Assembly: GCA_030549175.1 (NCBI GenBank)
Contig: JAUKUA010000001.1
Location: 7,998,001-8,062,000, forward strand
Direction: 5' to 3'
DNA: 64,000 bases
Origin: Lasiosphaeris hirsuta
Lineage: Eukaryota > Ascomycota > Sordariomycetes > Sordariales > Lasiosphaeriaceae
Positions 39,561 to 51,906 of the stretch are shown here, piece by piece. Position 1 is the first letter of the stretch; each line of letters starts with the position of its first letter. Both the position numbers and the translations under genes were made by a program. The notes under the pieces were generated by a model that searched no databases, was not told where the DNA came from, and saw only the letters and a program-made list of their open reading frames with translations.

Positions 39561-40549
39561 GGGAAATTAGAGTCTCTTGTTGAAAGATGTGTTTCGTTTG
39601 GAGAGTGCCCTTGTATCAGAGATGGGTAGGGGAACTCAACACTAAATCTCTCGTGCTACCTCGTGAGTCACGGGACAGTTGCTAGGACTCTTTCTGTCTG
39701 CCTGCAAGTCTAGCACGCACTGTGCTAGACACCGTTACCTGATGCCGCCGTGACCACGAGCCACGGCGGGGTACGTCGACTCACCGCCGCTCCAGACCGA
39801 GCCCCGGGTCCTGCTCTCGCACGAGCGGTGCCAAAGCAGGTCAATGTGATGCGCGCCCACCCACCTAGCCATAAATGGCGACATTTGCCGGCCGGCCAGG
39901 TGTCGGGCAGCCGGCGCCGGAAGGCATTGGTGTTTGGTCCCAAGAGGGAGAGGGTAGAAAGGATAACAGTGTGGCGGAGCAGCGTGTTGAGTCTTGTTGG
40001 CCCGAAAGTGAGGCCAGGTTACACGAAAGCGAGAGTCGTGATTGGCCCACCCCCATGTAATCAAACAGTAGATTAGCACGTACATGGCATTTCGTTATCA
40101 TCCCCAACACTCTGGGCAACTTGACAATGGTAATGACACTATCTTTGACACTTTGGATCAAGTCCTCCAGTATACCTTCCGGACGATAAGAGAAGCCAAC
40201 TCTCTCATACATTTAGTTTGAAACATCACACCTTCTCCGAAGGACTAGGCCAGGGGCCGGCGTTCCCCAGGGGCAACGGTTAAGTTTCATCCCTCTCGGG
40301 TTCCTCCCTTTCAGTGGACAGTTCACCGCCAGAATCCTATTCCGGCACCAGCGTCCTAAAACCGCTTCACTAGGCCCGAGAGACACGGAAGAATATCCGT
40401 CCGCACGGCGAGATCCCGGGTTACTCCACGGTTTGCCATCCGGCACACCACTCGTTGAACCTTCCAGCAGACCAGGGAGAAGCCGAGAGGGAGTTGTTTA
40501 GACAAATCGCCCCCTCTTAGAAGGGTGGTTGCCTGGGTCATCTTACATA

Positions 40550-40720
40550 CACTCGCAAAGCTGCGCCGAGTTGCATTGCCAGATCATCTCCTCGCTGGCA
40601 AAGGGAACCATTCTGGATGCCAAAACCCCTTCCTGCAAGGTCCATGTCCTCTTCGATAGTGGCTCCGAGTCATTGGTAAAATCCAAATTGTAGTGAGGAA
40701 AACACTCCCGAGCAATGACC
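40550..40720 (+). pseudogene. Possible retroelement protease fragment
   Basis: One frame reads IISSLAKGTILDAKTPSCKV followed by HVLFDSGSESLV, and stops follow. The 'lfDSGSe' core resembles the aspartic protease of Ty3/gypsy-type elements. No other retroelement part or LTR was found, so the call is weak. Confidence 0.2.
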
Positions 40721-41066
40721 AAGGCACCCTCGCTGCTAACAGTCCCGACTGGCTTGCCACGTTCCTACCCAGTTTCTGTAGGCCCGCGTGGTTGATTTGC
40801 GTCTAGTGGAGTCGGTGAGCCTTTTAATCCTTGTAACTCATTCTGCCGCAGTCACGGCCAAGTGTGACTCCAATCAATCCTTCGCGGCAGTCTTATTAGT
40901 TTGGGTTTGCAACCCGTTCCGCGGAAAAAATCAAATAGGTAGGAAAGATGATTCGGTATATATGCGTGGAAATATGTACAATACACGAAACAGATGCAAT
41001 ATGTGCCACCTCTCCAATCCCCTCACCCCCCCAATAGAACCTTATCTCCTTTTATCAACAACCCCC

Positions 41067-43364
41067 CTACGCCGTCAACGTCCCAGTCAACCTAATATCC
41101 CTCGAACTCGCGCCAACCCCCACACCAAAACTCCCACTCGGAACGACCCAGTTCTGCAGGCGCGTGTCCCAGTAGCTGAGGTCCTTGCGACGCAGGTTGA
41201 AGGTAGCCGTACCGCTGGCGCCGGGGGCCAGCTTGAGCTTGACGAAGCCGCGCAGCTGCTTGGGCGGGGCGGACGGCGCCGACGCGGGCAGCGTGAGGTA
41301 CAGCTGCGGCACCTCGGCGCCCAGGACGGCGCCCGAGTTCGTGATGGTGGCCGTCACGGTCGCCACCGTGTCGAACAGGTCCGCGCGCCCTCCTGGGGCG
41401 ACGGCCCCTGTTGCGGGGCCTGCCTTGGCGGTGGAGGTTATGGAGATGTCGGAGAAAGTGAAGTTGGTGTAGGCTGGGGGGAGGGGGGGTGGTTAGTGGA
41501 AGGGTGTTTTGGGGAAGAGAGAGGGGGAAGGGGGGGGGGGGGGGGGCTAGGGAGCGGAGGACTTACATAGTCCAAAGCCGAACTCGTATCGCGGCGTAAT
41601 GTTCTCCTTGTCAAAGTGGCGATAGTCAATGTACAGCCCCTCGCTAAAGTTGTCATTGCCGGTGGAGACCTTGATGCCGTAGTCGTTCCGGCTCTTGCCA
41701 ATGGTGTAGGGCAGCTTGCCCGAGGGCGAGACGAGGCCGTAGAGCACATCAACTAGAGCATTTCCATTCTCCTGGCTGGGAAGACCCGCCCAGACGATGG
41801 CCTTGACACCGGGGAGAGCCTGGATCGTCTCCAGCACAATCGGTCCGGTACTGTGCACAACAACAATGACATTCTGACTCGCCTGCGCCACGGCCTGCAC
41901 AAGCTGGTTGCCGTTGTGCCAGGGGTCGAGGTTGGGCCGGTCGCCCGCCACGCCCTCGGTGGTAATATAGCCCTCGCCCGAGTTGGCCGTGATGAAGACG
42001 ATGGCGGCGTCGGCGCCCGACGCGACGCTCTGCACGCCGCTCGTGCTGTCCGAGTTCTGGAGCGTGACCGTCGTCCCGTCGCTCTGCGCCCGCGTCTTGA
42101 TGGCGTCGTACGGCGCCACAAAGTACGGGTACTCGGTCGTGCCCGAGCCCCAGCCCATGCCGAGCGCGCCCGTGTTGCAGCCGCGGTCGACGCACGCGTT
42201 GGCACCCTTGGGGTTGACGACGGCCGAGGAGCCGATGACGGCGAGCCTGCCGGGCTTTTTCAGGGGCAGGATACCGCTGTTCTTGAGGAGCACGATGCCG
42301 TCCCGGGCCACCGCCCGGATGTTCTCCTTGTGGTTGCCCTGCACGCTGGCCTTGATGTTGATCCGCGGGAAGCCCGAGTCCTGCTTGAGGAGGTACCAGG
42401 CGGCCAGGATGCGCTTGGCCATGTCGTCTAGCCGGGCCTTGGATACCTGGTTGCTGCTGACGGCCTGGCTGAGCTGGCCGCCCCAGAGGATGCTCTTGCC
42501 GCTGTAGTCGCTGCCGGGCATGGTCATGTCCATGCCGCCCAGGGCCGCGCCGTTGGTCGTGTGCTGCGCGTTCCAGTCGCTCACGACGTAGCCCGGGAAG
42601 CCCAGCTCGTTCTTCAGCAGCCCGTTCAGGATCTTGTCGTTCTCGCACGCCCACGTGCCGTTGACCTTGTTGTACGAGCACATAACGCTGGCGACGTTGG
42701 AACGGACCGCTTCGGCAAACGGCCAGAGGTACAGCTCGTGGATGGTCCGGTCGTCGATGGTGCTGCTCATCGTCTCCCGGTTCAGCTCCTGCTCGTTCCC
42801 GATAAAGTGCTTCACCGTGGACTGCACGCCCGCCGACTGGATGCCCTCGATGGTCGCCGCCGCGGCGACCCCCTGCAGGTAGGGGTCGGCCCCGAAGCCC
42901 TCCCAGTTGCGGCCTCCGTCGGGGTGCTTGCCCATGGGCCCCACGGCGGGCCCCAGGATGTTGTGGACGCCGCACCCACGGGCCTCGGCGCCGATGTAGG
43001 CGCCGCGCTGCCGGATCAGCTCAACGTCCCAGGTCGAGCCGGCCTGGATGCCCGGCGTGAAGGCGTTGGACCCGGTGCCAAAGCGCACCCCCAGCGGGCC
43101 GTCCTGCAGACAGAGCTGGGGGTATCCGATGGAGCCGATGGCGGGCGTGTTGCCGACGCAGGGCCCCTTGTCCCAGCCCACGCCGGTGACAATGTTGATC
43201 TTGTCGCTTTGCGACATCTTGGCCAGCGCCGTGCTGGCCTTGGCGTACGCCGCCGTCCACGCCTCGGGACCCGCCGGGGCCGTCTGTCGCGCATCGTGCC
43301 TGTCGTGTGTCTCGGCCCGTGCCAGCGATGCCGCGGCCAGGAGGACGAGAGACTGGAGGTGCAT
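41067..43364 (-). CDS. Secreted GH3 beta-glucosidase
   Basis: Exon 1 is 43364-41567 and exon 2 is 41473-41067; the join restores EFGFGLSYTNFTFSDIS. The product has 734 residues. A signal peptide (MHLQSLVLLAAASLARA) is followed by the GH3 N-domain with LQDGPLGVRF, KHFIGNEQELNR, SVMCSYNKVNG and the nucleophile Asp263 in GYVVSDWNAQH. The second domain carries RDGIVLLKNSGILPLKKPGR and GEGYITTEGVAGDRPNL, and a fibronectin III-like domain (VTATITNSGAVLGAEVPQLY; PKQLRGFVKLKLAPG) ends the protein. It hydrolyses cellobiose and short beta-glucosides outside the cell. The length and order fit the short fungal bgl1-type enzymes. Third positions are strongly G/C, which produces long antisense frames. The intron contains a 17-base G/C homopolymer. 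Confidence 0.95.
41530..41546. repeat. 17-base poly-G run (poly-C on the coding strand) in the beta-glucosidase intron
   Basis: Seventeen G in a row lie in the intron spanning 41566-41474. Confidence 0.9.
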
Positions 43365-45655
43365 GGTGGGGGCGATGTTTCTCGTGCCAGACGTTGAATT
43401 TTTTTTGTCTGTCGCTTGTCACAGGCCCAGGGTCGCACAAGTCCGAGGTTCGTCACGGTCCCAGCGGCGGCGCGCTATTATAAGGGGGCCAGCACGCCGC
43501 GCCCATCCCCCTCATACCGACGGCCATGGTCACGCACCACGGCGCCCAGAGTTGCCCAGTCGGAACACGGCGAGGTTTAATACCAGACCTCCTAGCACAT
43601 GTCTCCACACCTTCATCTACCGTCAGATGCCACACTATGGGCGACATCTCAATCGAGCAAAGAAAGCCTCGTCGGCGGCGTGGCCCCCGAAGAAGTCGGT
43701 CCCCAGGCAGAGGTGGGAAAACCCTTGTTGCGTGGGATAAATGACGGCGACTGGGGTGCAGCGCCGGCACTCGAGAGGCGGCGGCCACGAGCCAAAGGGG
43801 GGGGATTTGTCCCGAGCCGCTTGAAACAACTGGCCGATGGGCGCCCCCATAGCCGGGCCGCATTGCCAGATGAATTAGCCACTATATCCCGCAGAGGGCC
43901 GCAATGGCGCCGCGCGCAACCCCGCAAATTCGTGATAGACACTTGTCGTTCGTTCCTATGGGCGTGTTGTGTGACGTCGAAACATGATCGTCGCCCCATG
44001 GAACCCTGCGCGGGTGGCTTTTTCCCAACAGTCGCCGTGCCGTTCCCCGCTATCGCGATTCTTTGCTGCAACAAGAGGCTGATTGCCGGACCGGGAAAGG
44101 CGATTAGGGCTAGCCGCAATGGGACGCTGACCACACTATTGCTCAACCGCGTGAGAGGGAGCTTTGCAGTATCGTGTGCCGGTGGTGGAGCAGCCGGCCT
44201 CGCGGATGTCGAGACCTGGTGAAGCTCTTCCCTTGCATGGTGGCAGGATAATGCACCTCTTTCCGCAAGGTAAACTGGTTGGCTAGTCGGATCCTGGAAG
44301 CAAGAGGTCGGTGTGGCGAGTTATATGTCTCTCGGGTCTCCCATCCCAAGCTTAAGTGCATATAATACCTTTATGCGAGGTGATGTTGTGTTGGCGATTC
44401 GCGAGGCCGAGGGATATGTCTGCCTCCAGTGGCTGCCATGTCAAAAAGATTGCTGATTTTGGCCACTGGCAAGTGGGCTGGGTCTAAGTGAGGAGCGGAG
44501 GTGGAGGCGGAGGGGAAGGGCGATGGACTCCTCCTGTAAAGTGGTCCTAGTTGGATTGGCTTAGAAGATCCCAATTTCAACGGGTTGGTGGCCTGCTGGT
44601 GCAATTGGTTGGCGATGGGTTCATTTATTAAGGCGCACCGATTAGTCGTGGGTCAGTGGAAGGAATTTGGGCTATAAACACTGATTAACTTGCAATAACC
44701 TATTGGTAGTGTCTCATACTCATAACAAGAGTACCTAGCCGCTGCCTCACTCGAGGATACAGAAGCATGCTGAATATGTGGTTAATTCATGGAATTCAAT
44801 ACGGACCCGGTTCGACGGATACCAATCTTCGGTTTTTTTCTTCTAGATCTACCAGACAGGTGGAACGGCATCTTCAGCAAGCCAAAGGAAGATTCATAGT
44901 AGATTGCAAGGACTCTTCGGCTAGGAATCACAACACTAGAATGATGCCATCGTGGGGTAGTCCCGACCAATACCTGGCATGAGAACGGCGGCGGCAATGA
45001 GGGCCAGCTCAGCACCTGGATGATGCGAGGTCAAGATTGGTTGGTCCTTGATTGATTCGCATTGGGTGGCGGAAGAAAGCGCACAGCAGGCATATAGGGT
45101 GCGCGTCGAACAACGATCTCAACGGAACAAAAAGTCGCTGCTGCTGCGATTGCATGTGTTTCCTGGAGGGGGAAGCCCTTTCGTGCGCTTTGAAGAAGTT
45201 GTTTACCTAATAAGCTTCGCTTCAGGTCAAGTCGAGCTGGGCACGTTCTGCGCGAAAGCAATTGGGTCTTCAGTTGGCACTCCATTTCCCAGGTTGTGCG
45301 TTCTGCAGTGGCATACCTCCATGTGCATCCAGCGCGGGGGCTTGGGTTTTGGACCTGCCAGACGAGCTGCAAGCAGTAAGGTAGGTGCAAGCAGTAAGGT
45401 AGGTACCTAGCTGTGGGAAGTTGGCCCATGTGGTAAACAATCGAAATGTCGCAGCGAAGAGACAGTGAAGGAAAAAAAAAACCAGCTGGCAGCCACGATC
45501 GTCAGGCAGGATCGAAATGCTGAGCGGGTCACGTGATGCGACGTGTCTTTACATGGAAAGTGCGAAAGCGCCTTGACAGGCTGTGGTGCCCAGCTGCCCA
45601 GGCGTTTTGGCAGGCCGAGAATCGGGCACCATTCCACATTTTTTATTCTTGGAGG
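43365..45655. other. Long intergenic stretch upstream of the beta-glucosidase
   Basis: The part next to the gene is its promoter (TTATAAT on the minus strand near 43477-43483). Open frames at 43599-44222 (+) and 43649-44146 (-) overlap each other and have no domain. A 15 bp direct repeat (GTGCAAGCAGTAAGGTAG type) lies at 45363-45404. No gene is supported. Confidence 0.45.
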
Positions 45656-45659
45656 TTCT

Positions 45660-47267
45660 CAGAGCCAAACTCCCACGAAGTTGAGAGTCCTTCTTGAGGC
45701 TTCAGCTGAGCTGAACAAGACTGTCGCCGAGTCGACACACCGGGCCATAATACTCTCTAGACTGCGGTTCAGGAAGATTGAGGAGCGACTAGAAATCATC
45801 ACCGATGAACACAATGGAAACTTCCAATGGGCCCTCAGCAAGAACTTGAAATAGAGCGCTGATGGCGATTTGCTTCCCAGACCTTGGGCAGACCTTTCAG
45901 AGTGGCTCAGCACCAGCTCCGGCATTTATTCGGTGTTGGGCAAAGCTGGGGGCGGCAAGTCAACATTGATGAAATATCTATATCGACAGCCTGAGACTCG
46001 GAATCTCTTGGAACGGTGGGCTGGTGGGGCCAATCAGTTGTCCCTCTCTAGGAACACCCGAGCAGAAGTCTCGGGAGGGTCTATCGAGGTCGCTATTGCA
46101 TCAGATTCTTGACAGACATCGATGGTACCGCACGTGTGGAAAGAGCTCGATGATGGGACGAAGCAAGAGCCCGGGTTGCCATCGGCTGTCGAGTCCAACC
46201 ACGCCTTCAAAGTCATCGCCCAATCGGCCGAGAAGATTGGCAAAGTCTACTTTTTCATATCATGATGGGCTTGACGAATATTCTGGCAACTTTACGGACG
46301 GCGCAGATTCCATCCGAAATCTTTGCTGGCAGTAACAACATCAAGATCTCCATTTCGAGTCGGCCCATACCAGAATGTGTGGCAGCGCTTGGTGAGCAAC
46401 TGAAAGTTCAACTCCAGGACCTGGCAAGGTTCGATATCACCACCTACGTTCGCGACACCCTTGGCAACCATGTCTACATGGAGAAGCTGGCCAGAAAGCA
46501 CAATCAAGAGGCAGCGGATATCATACAAGAAATCTTCAACCGGTCTTCTGGCGTTTGCTTATGTATGAGTTATTCTCGCCTGCAGATCATTGATGAGAGG
46601 TTTTGCCGACCACGATCGACCGGCCGAACTTCGTCATCGTATGGATGAACTACCCTCAGAGCTTGAGGATATGCCAGCGACTTCAAAACCTGTTTTCACG
46701 GAGCCCCTGGATCTAGATTTTCAGGAGCCGCTCTGCACAGAGTTCGCAGGTCGGCTGAGGAGCCGCACAGGGGGGCTCCTTGAGCTGGCCTGGGACAACC
46801 ATTACTCCAAGCGGGATAATTTCGATCACTGCATTGTGTATCACGAAGTCAAGCTCATGCACAGAACCGTCTTCAACTTTCTCGGCAGTGAGAGGGTCTG
46901 GGGCCTTGCCTGCCTCAAACTTCCAGACACGCAGTTTGAAGTCAATACGGCCATCGGGATGATTCACTTGAATATCGAGGGCAATACCAGTGCGCAAGCC
47001 TCCTGTGTTCGCTTCATGGAATCCTCCTCCTCGCCATGCAGTGGAGTTACACCGTGGAGTCTCTGGGTACACAGGTCGCGGTATTTGGAGAACAGTCAAG
47101 GATTCCGAATGCGGCTGCTTGGCACAACAAGAAGTTTCAGGATGGCTAGGGCGACGAGGCCATCAGATTCGCAAATGAAGCGTGCACGTGATTTCACTGA
47201 GGGTATTTTTCAAGACCCTCTGCGCCTAGTGGAATGTGAGGAGGACTTAGAAGACGAGGAGGACTAG
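45660..47267 (+). pseudogene. Dead NACHT-domain (NLR-type) gene
   Basis: A pre-NACHT segment (LRFRKIEERLEIITDEHNGN, near 45765-45835) is followed by SGIYSVLGKAGGGKSTLMKY with the Walker A P-loop (about 45920-45975), then RQPETRNLLERWAGGANQLS. One frame over come PEQKSREGLSRSLLHQIL and, after another shift, the Walker B DGLDEYSG. A further frame gives NNIKISISSRPIPE, QLKVQLQDLARFDITTYV and IIQEIFNRSSGVCL, and the last (46590-47267) gives DRPAELRHRMDELPSELEDM and VKLMHRTVFNFL. Order and motifs match fungal STAND/NACHT proteins of the HET-E/NWD kind, which act in self/non-self recognition. At least three frameshifts break it, and no C-terminal repeat domain is recognisable. It lies tail to tail with the aspartic protease gene. 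Confidence 0.75.
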
Positions 47268-47349
47268 GGCTGAATTTGATCAACGATTCTCATGTACCGA
47301 AATGTCTTCGTTCAAATAATCCCAGAATCCCAACCAGTTACACCCATCC

Positions 47350-48757
47350 TCACACATGCTGCGCCATACCCAGGGAATTGTTGCCTCCGTTGAAAGCAAC
47401 AAACTGCGATTTGAAGAAGACGTCTCCCCAAATCTGCAGCGGCGAGGTAGTCGGCTGGACACCGCCAAAGCAAGCTGTCACGTACACGTCAGCACAGTTC
47501 ACACTCACCCCCCCCCCCCCCCCCCAAATCGCCAGGCTGAGATAACTTACTATTACCCTGCATCGGCGCAAACCTGATATCCTCCCCCTTCACCCTCGCC
47601 GTATACACCCCGCCCACATCCACAAACAGGTCCGGCAGCTCGGCATCACAGGGGATCGTAACCCCACCCGCCTCCTCGTCGTTCTTGGCGCCCTTGACCT
47701 GGGAGTAGTACCCATCGGCAACCTCCTGAGAGACGAGCATGAGCGTGGTGCCGGTATCCGCAATGGCCTGGGTCGTGGGTACGCTGGTCAGCCCGTCAGG
47801 ACTCCCGACGCTGAAGCCAGACGTAGCAAACTGCCAGAAGCCGTCGGAAGTGTTGACGGGGATCCAGGCCATGTCGCCGACGAACTTGGACGTATCGATG
47901 CGGCCGAACTCGTAGGCGCCGACGGCGTGGGGGCGCAGGTCGGCCGTGAAGACGGGCTCGGCGAGGGACGGGAGCACGTTGTCGAAGAAGGTCTTTTGCT
48001 GCTGCGGCTTCACTGTGTTGAGCTGCGAGAAGGCCAGGCCGACAAGCCCGTTGTTGGGGATGTCGTCGACGAAGGACGACGACACGGTCGTGGCCATCTC
48101 GACGGCTTGCCGGGTCACCGTGACGCCGCCGATCTCGACCGTGTCGGTGCCGACGTTGCCGGCAGCGCCGGACTCGTCGCCGTACTTGATGCTGAAGGAC
48201 GCGCCCTGCAGCATTTGGAAGGTGTCGGACTTGGTGGGGTCGTAGACCTTGTGGCCGGATGTGGCATCGCCATCCAGCTGTGCGTTGAAGACCCAGAGGT
48301 CCGAGGATCCGGAATCGAAGTCGAGGTTGATAGTCTGGCCTCCAATGGTGACTGGAGAGAGATATTCGACATCTCCCTGTTCGGGAGTAGTGGTGACTGA
48401 GCCTACGCCCGTCGTGTTGCTCGCCTGCGCTGTGCTGTTTTCGTTGTTGCAAGCAGCGCAAGGGGGCCTGTGGAAGGGCACCATGCTGCCAGGGCCACCC
48501 TTTGCCTTGGTCTGAGCACTTTCCGCTTCAACGGTGTTGTTTTGCTGGCTTCTCAGCGCATCCAGGAGTCCCTGGGGAAGAGGCATGCTGTACTTGCGGT
48601 ACGCCTTCGCCAGCTGCTTGGGGCCATTGTGGCCCTTGAAATTTGCATTTCGCACCCTGTCTACCCTGAATGACCGTTTTTGGATCCTGGAAGGGGCAGC
48701 ACAGGCCCAATGGAGAAGAAGAAGGGAAAAGATGGTAACGAGGTGGGTAAGTTGCAT
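47350..48757 (-). CDS. Secreted pepsin-like aspartic protease
   Basis: Exon 1 is 48757-47557 and exon 2 is 47474-47350; the join gives RFAPMQACFGGVQPTTSPLQ. The product has 441 residues. A signal peptide (MQLTHLVTIFSLLLLHWACA) and a basic propeptide (to about 125) precede a domain with two catalytic aspartates: Asp148 (LDFDSGSSDLWVF, with DSG in place of the commoner DTG) and Asp334 (AIADTGTTLML). Further family landmarks are EYLSPVTIGGQTINLDF, FSIKYGDESGAAGNVGTDTV, NNGLVGLAFS and the end IWGDVFFKSQFVAFN. It matches fungal peptidase family A1 (endothiapepsin/aspergillopepsin type), active outside the cell at acid pH. The intron holds an 18-base poly-C run (poly-G on the coding strand). Confidence 0.93.
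47508..47525. repeat. 18-base poly-C run in the aspartic protease intron
   Basis: Eighteen C in a row lie in the intron spanning 47556-47475. Confidence 0.9.
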
Positions 48758-51116
48758 TGTGCCGTCTTCCTTGAAGAGTCGGGAAGGAGAGTAGCCACGC
48801 CAGGTGGTATTGGTAAATCGACAAGTTGAGGAAGGGATGAATCAATCACCTCGGCAGGATTTGAGAATGATAACGCTGCGAGTGAGGGATGAAGACGGTG
48901 AATGCGTCACAGTAAGAAATAGACGGAGGAGAAAGGAAGAGATAATAAACGATTTCATTATGGATACGAGGAGTAAATCTCGTCACGATCAACATGGACC
49001 AGGCCAAGTTAAGAAGGTAGACATCCCTGAGCCGAAAGTGCTGGTAATATACGGACCATAGCCAGTGGAGGCCGTCAAGAGGCCTTGGAGTTGAAATTCG
49101 GACAGAGGAACCCGGTTCAACGCTGTGTATCAGAGGATGGTACGCCGCCACGATTGGTTCGTCGTCGGCTGTTCGGCGGTGATTGTGGAGAAGCAGGGAC
49201 GGGGACGGGGTGTTGGTGTGAAAAGGCGATCGGGGCGTGGCCATTCACAGGGGTCTGTTTGGTGGCGTTAACACAAGCTTTTTGGCCAAACGGGAGCAGG
49301 GCTCCAGGAACAGCAGGGGACTGCCGCGGCCAGACGCCCCACACGGGGGGGGGCAAGGACCTGGTGCCGGCGCCAAGACTTGAAACCGTCGAGGCCGGGT
49401 GCGCTGTTGCTCGAGCTGTTCAGTGGCCATAGTTGACATGGGACTATATTCGGTATCTCGATATCGCCATGCTCCGAAATTGCAATCATCTTGTGCAAAA
49501 ACGGCAGGCCAAGTACTGGCAGGGAGCAACTTCCTAAATCGGGGCGTGATAGAGGTAGAGTGGCTTCGGTCGGCTCCCCGGATTTTGAGCATCGACCGAG
49601 TGGAGTGGAGCGGGGGCAGTAAAGGTTCAGGCCTGAAAGTGTGCTGGCGCGACGTTTCAATCCATCGTTTCAGCGAGGTGTGGCGGCGAAGAGCCAACGC
49701 GTCTTTGATGTTGGCGAGTCGGTGTGTGTCGGGGCGACCTTTGCAACGTCGGCTCTTTGGATCAATGAGTGTTTCCGGCTAGAAAGAATTTTGGTCACAG
49801 AGGCCGCCCAGAAAGCCTCGATGTGTTGCCAGGGCCGTGAGGCAGGCCTTTGTATGTGTGCATAGCTGCGGAGGAATAGAAAAGAAGGCGAGCTTGGATC
49901 TGGGTCAGTCAGGTGCTTGGGAATAAGGGAAATAGGGCTGAATGGTTGTCGTGATGCCAAGACAAAACAAGCCGTCAGCCGCCTCAAACGGCGCGGCATT
50001 CGGGATTGAAGGGTTGACTCAGAGGGACTGAATTTGGGACAAAGACAAAGGACATGCAAGGTGTGCTGCGCTGCATCACGGACAAGTACCCCAGCAGCAC
50101 GGCACCCAAATCTGATTTTAGTCTCGTCGCGTCAAACTTCAGCCACCACCGTCGGTAGCTACCCGGGTGCTGGGCGGTCTTTGCCATCCCCAGGCAAGAT
50201 TCCGTGGCGTGGGCTGCAGGGCACAAAGGCACAATGGAGACCGGGACTGATGGACGGATTGCCGCACGAATTCCAGGCTGCAAAGGCATGTTTCGTGCGG
50301 AAAATATCTTGGGAAATGCACAGTTTTTGGAGGACCCTGGAAGACCTGGAGGACCTCTCTCTCTCTACCCCGCATTAGCTCCAGCACTCACGATTGCCGT
50401 GCACGTGACGCGCTCGGATTCCGTTTTGGCTGTTTGGCAGGGGGACGGCGGGTGAGCCCCCGCTTGACCGTCTCAGATCCAGCTTCCAAGCTTTCCCAAC
50501 CTCGCGCGATCCACTGAGCACTGAGCACCCACCCATCAGCGCTCAGTATCACGGCAAAACGGAGGCCCAGCGAGTGCCAGAACCCAGAATCCAAATCCCA
50601 CCGTGAGATAAAGTCGGCTCGTCGCATTGCGGTCTGGTCGTGTGCCGTTCGGTCGCGCGTGCCTGGCATTTCATCACCGCGGTTCCGTGCTGGCATCTTG
50701 GCATCCTGGCCCTGCGCCGAACCAACCCAAATCTGCTGCTTTGCCCGGACGAGTGGCTGGGGGAGACGGGCCCACCGAATCACCGAATCCCCAATCCCCA
50801 TCCCAATCGCCGACCCAATCGATCCCGATCCCAATCCACGCCCTCCGTTTCTGCCTTTGAGGCTCGGGCCGACCAGCGACCAGCGACCAGCGACCACCGA
50901 CCAGCGACAGCGTCTAGCAACTCCAGCCAGTGACCGACAGAACCTAGCGACCGCTCGTCCCGTGCCGCCTCGCTAGACACCGGGCTGTGTCGACGTCAAC
51001 GTCGACGCCCATCCCGCCAACCTTGGCCACCCCCTCGAACGCCGACCCAGCCCCAGCCCCGCTCCCGACTTGTCGGCCTCACCCGCCGTGCGCGCGGGTT
51101 TGCTCCCTCGGACGCC
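48758..51116. other. Long divergent intergenic stretch
   Basis: This holds the promoters of the aspartic protease (-) and the Myb-like gene (+). No conserved frame was recognised. From about 50470 to 51116 the sequence is C-rich and free of ATG in good context, probably a long 5' leader of the Myb-like gene. Confidence 0.45.
50871..50909 (+). repeat. Minisatellite of GACCAGC units
   Basis: Five to six imperfect 7 bp units (GACCAGC, one GACCACC) lie in the probable 5' leader of the Myb-like gene. Confidence 0.75.
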
Positions 51117-51865
51117 ATGTCCGACGAGGACTACGCCGCTGGTGGCGCCAACACGTCCTCCCACGCCCCCGGGAAGCACCGCGGCCCACGCTTCAGCTGG
51201 ACCGCCGCCTACGAAGCTAGCTTCTTCCGCTCCCTCTGCGAGTCAGTCAACCTCGGTCTGCGCGAGGGCAGCACCTTTAAACAAGAGGCCTGGGACCGCG
51301 CCATCAAGGCTCTTATCCACGAACACTCGGCTTATGCTTCCAAGAATCACCTCATCAACAAGAGCGACAATGCTCGTAAAAAGTTCCGCCTCTGGCGCGG
51401 CTTGAGGGAGGACCCCGAGTTCCGATATGACCGCACCACCAGAACAGTAACTGCTCCCGACGATGCCTGGAAGCGACACATTGAGGTACGCGCCATCCAT
51501 TTTGTCCCCCACACATTGACAAGTTATGCTGACCGTTGTGCGTGCTATAGAAAGAGCCGCTTTCACGCTCGCTTAAGGGCCGAGCTTTCGAACACGAAGA
51601 ATACTACGAAGTGCTATTCCCCGATGTGATAGGGTCAGGAGGCCAGCCGAAGCGCCTCACCAAGCCGCGCCGAAAGGGCCCCGACGCCCTCAACGGGCTC
51701 GACGAGCAGGACGCGCCGGGCACCGCCATGATGGACCTCCTAACCGACGCGACCTACTCGGGCCCATCCCAGACACACCACATTCCCCCGCTGCCCGCAC
51801 CGCCGTCCTCGACGACAACGCCCTCTACCATTGCGCCATCGGTGACACACCACCAGCAGCCGCAA

Positions 51866-51906
<41 letters not shown>

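Larger units (their letters stand above)
37506..41066. other. Long intergenic stretch
   Basis: Over 3.5 kb no intact gene is supported. Two faint coding-like traces are listed separately (39190-39560 and 40550-40720). A GTCGAAGGCACCGAC direct repeat lies at 39499-39530. The remainder has stops in all frames. Confidence 0.45.

Noticed and set aside
41749..42975. A 408-codon open frame on the minus strand, in a second frame within the beta-glucosidase gene
   Set aside because: It is Arg/Pro/Gly-rich text caused by strong third-position G/C in the real gene, which has all GH3 motifs; other long frames here (42561-43397 + and so on) are shadows for the same reason.
43599..44222. A 207-codon frame on the plus strand between the beta-glucosidase and the NACHT relic
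   Set aside because: It overlaps frames on the opposite strand of similar length and shows no domain, splice sites or protein-like periodicity.
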